5,481 bases of DNA, from contig DDYQ01000112.1 of assembly GCA_002348005.1 (NCBI GenBank), positions 1 through 5,481 on the forward strand, in the 5' to 3' direction. Position numbers and translations under genes: made by a program. Shown here piece by piece: positions 3,464-5,481 of this stretch. Positions within the stretch are counted from its first letter, which is position 1, and the number at the start of each line of letters is the position of its first letter. The stretch is from Desulfobacteraceae bacterium UBA2230. GTDB taxonomy: Bacteria; Desulfobacterota; Desulfobacteria; Desulfobacterales; Desulfosarcinaceae. The notes beneath the pieces are model-generated. The model was not told the DNA's origin and did not search any database. It saw only the letters and a list, made by a program, of their open reading frames with translations.

Positions 3464-5481
3464 ATGACCTTTGCCCTGATCTTTGGCTGTCTTTTCCTGC
3501 TGCTTGGCGCGACGATGTTCGCAGGAGACAAGGTGGCGGCGTCCATCTCCATGCTGACGCAATGGAGCGCCACGTTTTTCCTGCGCACGACGCCCGAGAC
3601 CTATTGCGACCTTGAGACCGCGAATCCTTTTGTGGACGGGGTTCTGGTAGCGAAGGACGGCAGCATGGTTACCGTGATTCGCGTAAGCGGGTCCAAATCC
3701 ATCCTGGGCAAGGAAGAGTTCAAGGAAATGACCTCGCGCATGCACTCTGCGTTCACGGGATATTTCGCAAATTCTTCCCACGGGTTCGAGACGGTCTTCG
3801 AATACGACCCGGAATCCGCCAATCGTGACATCCGAACCATGCTGCGACCCAGCCTGGATGCAGCCAAGTCTGCCGGACTTGAAGTGGAGGATATCTTCGA
3901 GGACACGATCTCGGCACTCTCGGACGGCAGTTCCAGCGAGTCGTGTTATGTCGTTCTGCGCACGAATCTGACCGGCGTGCCGAAGGAAATCATCAAACGC
4001 GAGCAGACCGAGAAACGGGCGCATGCGATCGCCAGCAAAATACCCTGGATGCCGCAGGCGCAGAATGCCTACGCCATTTTTGAGTCGATCACGTCAAGGC
4101 ACAACTCTTATGTGTCATCCGTGATGTCCGATTTCAAGAATATCGGCGTCATCGCGGAACGGATGTCCTCGGAAGAAGCGTTGGCCGCATGCCGGGTGTC
4201 GATCGACCGTGACTTCACCAATGCGTCCGGGTGGAGGGCGTTGATTCCCGGCCGGAACATGATGCCCTACCTGCAGGAAGGCCGGAACCCGCGTGACAAG
4301 AGCCATTTGTTTTACCCGCGCCTTGCTTATCAGCTAGTGCCGAGGGATATCCCTTTCACCTTCCGTGGTGGCGAGAAGGTGAGCGTCGGGGGGCGCTTGT
4401 GCGGCGCTGTTGTCATGTCGGTCGGACCGCAGGACACGGAAGCGTTTTCCTCTTTCTTCCGGAAGGCGTCCGAATTCAAGATACCGTGGCGCATAGCGCA
4501 GTCTTTCTATGGTGACGGCGTGCGGGCGCTGTCTATCAAGAAAACCATCGTCTCCATATTCGGGTTTATCAAGGGCGACAACCAGAAGATCAAGGACGCA
4601 TTCAATGAACTCGAGGATATGGATCGCTCAGGCGAGCCGATCGTCGGCTACACCTGTGCTGCCTCAACCTGGGGGACGGGCAACACGATCGAGAACAACA
4701 AGTCGATCATTGCCAAGGCGATTCAGGGATGGGGCGGGTGTGATGCTACGGACGCCACCGGCAACCCGCTCATGAGTTTCTTTTCAACGGTGCCAGCCTT
4801 TACCAGCCGTTCAGCGGCGCCGGTTATGGCGGCGCCGCTGGCTGATGCGCTCTGGATGTCGCCGGTGCTGTCAAGGCCGGCCTCGCCCTGGAAGACGGGC
4901 TCGATCGTATTCAGGACGCCGGACGGGAAGCTCTTCCCGATGCAGCCAGGCTCCAGCCTGCAGGATGCGTGGGTCAACATCATCTACGCCCCCATGGGCT
5001 CAGGCAAGTCGGTTTTCATGAACAAGCTGAATCTTTCCCTGTGCGTGGCGCCGGGCATGTTCGAATTGCCCTATATCCTGGTGGTGGACATCGGCCCTTC
5101 TTCCTCCGGATTGATCTCGTTGCTGAAAGATGCCCTGCCGGAGGACCGCAAGCATCAGGCGGGATATTTCAAGATCAGCATGACCAAGGATCATGCGGTG
5201 AATCCGTTTGACACCCAGTTGGGCTGTCGCTTCCCGAACCCCAGCGAGCGAACCTACCTGATCAACGTGCTGGGCGTGCTGGCGACGCCGGATGGCGAGA
5301 CCATGCCTTATGACGGCGCCACGCAGATGGCCGGGTTGCTGGTGGACGAAGTTTACAAAATGACGGCCGATGATGGTGCGGCCGTCAAAAAGTACGAACG
5401 CAACGTGGAGCCGGCAGTCGATCAGCTTCTCGATGGCATGGCCTTCCAAAAAGACGATCACACGACCTGGTGGGAGGTGGT
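3464..5481 (+). CDS. icmB: IcmB/DotO-like (TraU-like) VirB4-type ATPase, N-terminal two thirds; 3' end outside window
   Basis: 672 residues are present and the frame is still open at the window end; IcmB/DotO and TraU are about 1000 residues, so roughly the last third is missing. Residues 2-20 (TFALIFGCLFLLLGATMFA) form a hydrophobic, probably membrane-spanning segment. The family's N-terminal region follows (ETANPFVDGVLVAKDGSMV, 51-69, then VSGSKSILG, 74-82). The central domain runs to about residue 480. The ATPase domain shows Walker A at 509-516 (APMGSGKS), a strand ILVVDIGPSS (538-547) and the NPFD motif at 580-583, both typical of VirB4-like ATPases. Walker B lies beyond the window. In Dot/Icm systems this ATPase associates with DotB at the cytoplasmic face of the inner membrane and powers assembly or transport. 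Position after icmJ matches Legionella and R64 apart from the two intervening genes. Confidence 0.95.
   Translation, partial: MTFALIFGCLFLLLGATMFAGDKVAASISMLTQWSATFFLRTTPETYCDLETANPFVDGVLVAKDGSMVTVIRVSGSKSILGKEEFKEMTSRMHSAFTGYFANSSHGFETVFEYDPESANRDIRTMLRPSLDAAKSAGLEVEDIFEDTISALSDGSSSESCYVVLRTNLTGVPKEIIKREQTEKRAHAIASKIPWMPQAQNAYAIFESITSRHNSYVSSVMSDFKNIGVIAERMSSEEALAACRVSIDRDFTNASGWRALIPGRNMMPYLQEGRNPRDKSHLFYPRLAYQLVPRDIPFTFRGGEKVSVGGRLCGAVVMSVGPQDTEAFSSFFRKASEFKIPWRIAQSFYGDGVRALSIKKTIVSIFGFIKGDNQKIKDAFNELEDMDRSGEPIVGYTCAASTWGTGNTIENNKSIIAKAIQGWGGCDATDATGNPLMSFFSTVPAFTSRSAAPVMAAPLADALWMSPVLSRPASPWKTGSIVFRTPDGKLFPMQPGSSLQDAWVNIIYAPMGSGKSVFMNKLNLSLCVAPGMFELPYILVVDIGPSSSGLISLLKDALPEDRKHQAGYFKISMTKDHAVNPFDTQLGCRFPNPSERTYLINVLGVLATPDGETMPYDGATQMAGLLVDEVYKMTADDGAAVKKYERNVEPAVDQLLDGMAFQKDDHTTWWEV
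4812..4840 (+). repeat. 11-bp inverted repeat with 7-base loop inside icmB
   Basis: CAGCGGCGCCG (4812-4822) and its reverse complement (4830-4840) flank GTTATGG. It arises from the codons gcg-gcg-ccg used twice for an AAPVMAAP peptide, with each copy containing the self-complementary GGCGCC. It is most likely a by-product of that small peptide repeat. Confidence 0.6.

Noticed and set aside
3296..4024. Minus-strand open frame (242 codons) opposite the 92-residue gene and icmB
   Set aside because: It is antisense to the well-supported icmB, its translation is His/Arg-rich with no family features, and no promoter or gene context supports it.
5000..5461. Minus-strand open frame (153 codons) opposite the IcmB ATPase domain
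   Set aside because: It lies fully opposite the conserved Walker A region and its translation is rich in His, Gln and Arg, typical of an antisense shadow.
1..5481. CRISPR array, tRNA, rRNA, insertion sequence or attachment site
   Set aside because: No regularly spaced repeats, RNA gene signatures, transposase or flanking duplications were seen; nearly every base is inside a plus-strand gene.

Overview
The window is an uninterrupted stretch of a Dot/Icm-type (type IVB, MPF-I class) secretion or conjugation operon, all on the + strand and cut at both ends. The gene order is: end of an icmG/dotF-like gene, icmC/dotE, icmD/dotP, icmJ/dotN, two unassigned ORFs, and the first two thirds of icmB/dotO. 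This is the Legionella dot/icm order (icmG-icmC-icmD-icmJ-icmB) and the IncI plasmid order traP-traQ-traR-traT-traU, except that about 1.5 kb holding two extra ORFs lies between icmJ and icmB. The DNA is GC-rich (roughly 60% by eye) with matching codon choice, which points to a proteobacterium with GC content above Legionella (for example a beta- or GC-rich gammaproteobacterium). No relaxase, oriT, replication gene or effector is in view, so the window cannot say whether the system is a conjugative plasmid/ICE or an effector-delivery machine.

Layout: 1-227 is the C-terminus of an IcmG/DotF-like protein with a Pro/Ala linker and a small terminal domain. 242-763 is IcmC (four predicted membrane helices). 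802-1242 is IcmD (small, Gly/Ala-rich, membrane-associated). 1255-1965 is IcmJ (CxxC...HH...N...CxxCH zinc/HNH domain). 1931-3196 is an unrecognised 421-residue protein overlapping icmJ by 35 bases. 3175-3453 is an unrecognised 92-residue helical protein with a strong ribosome binding site inside the preceding gene. 3464 to the window end is IcmB, the VirB4-like ATPase, with Walker A at residues 509-516. Genes are separated by at most 38 bases or overlap, and there is no terminator or obvious promoter between them, so they are probably one transcript.

Functionally, IcmG, IcmC and IcmD are inner-membrane or periplasm-facing parts, IcmJ belongs to the type IV coupling complex in Legionella, and IcmB is the cytoplasmic energy-providing ATPase. 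The two extra ORFs sit exactly between the coupling-complex subunit and the ATPase, and are the most likely undescribed components here.

The other notable signals are a perfect 16-bp inverted repeat with a 3-base loop inside icmC (355-389), a C7 run at the icmJ/next-gene overlap (1937-1943), and an N-terminal hydrophobic segment on IcmB.
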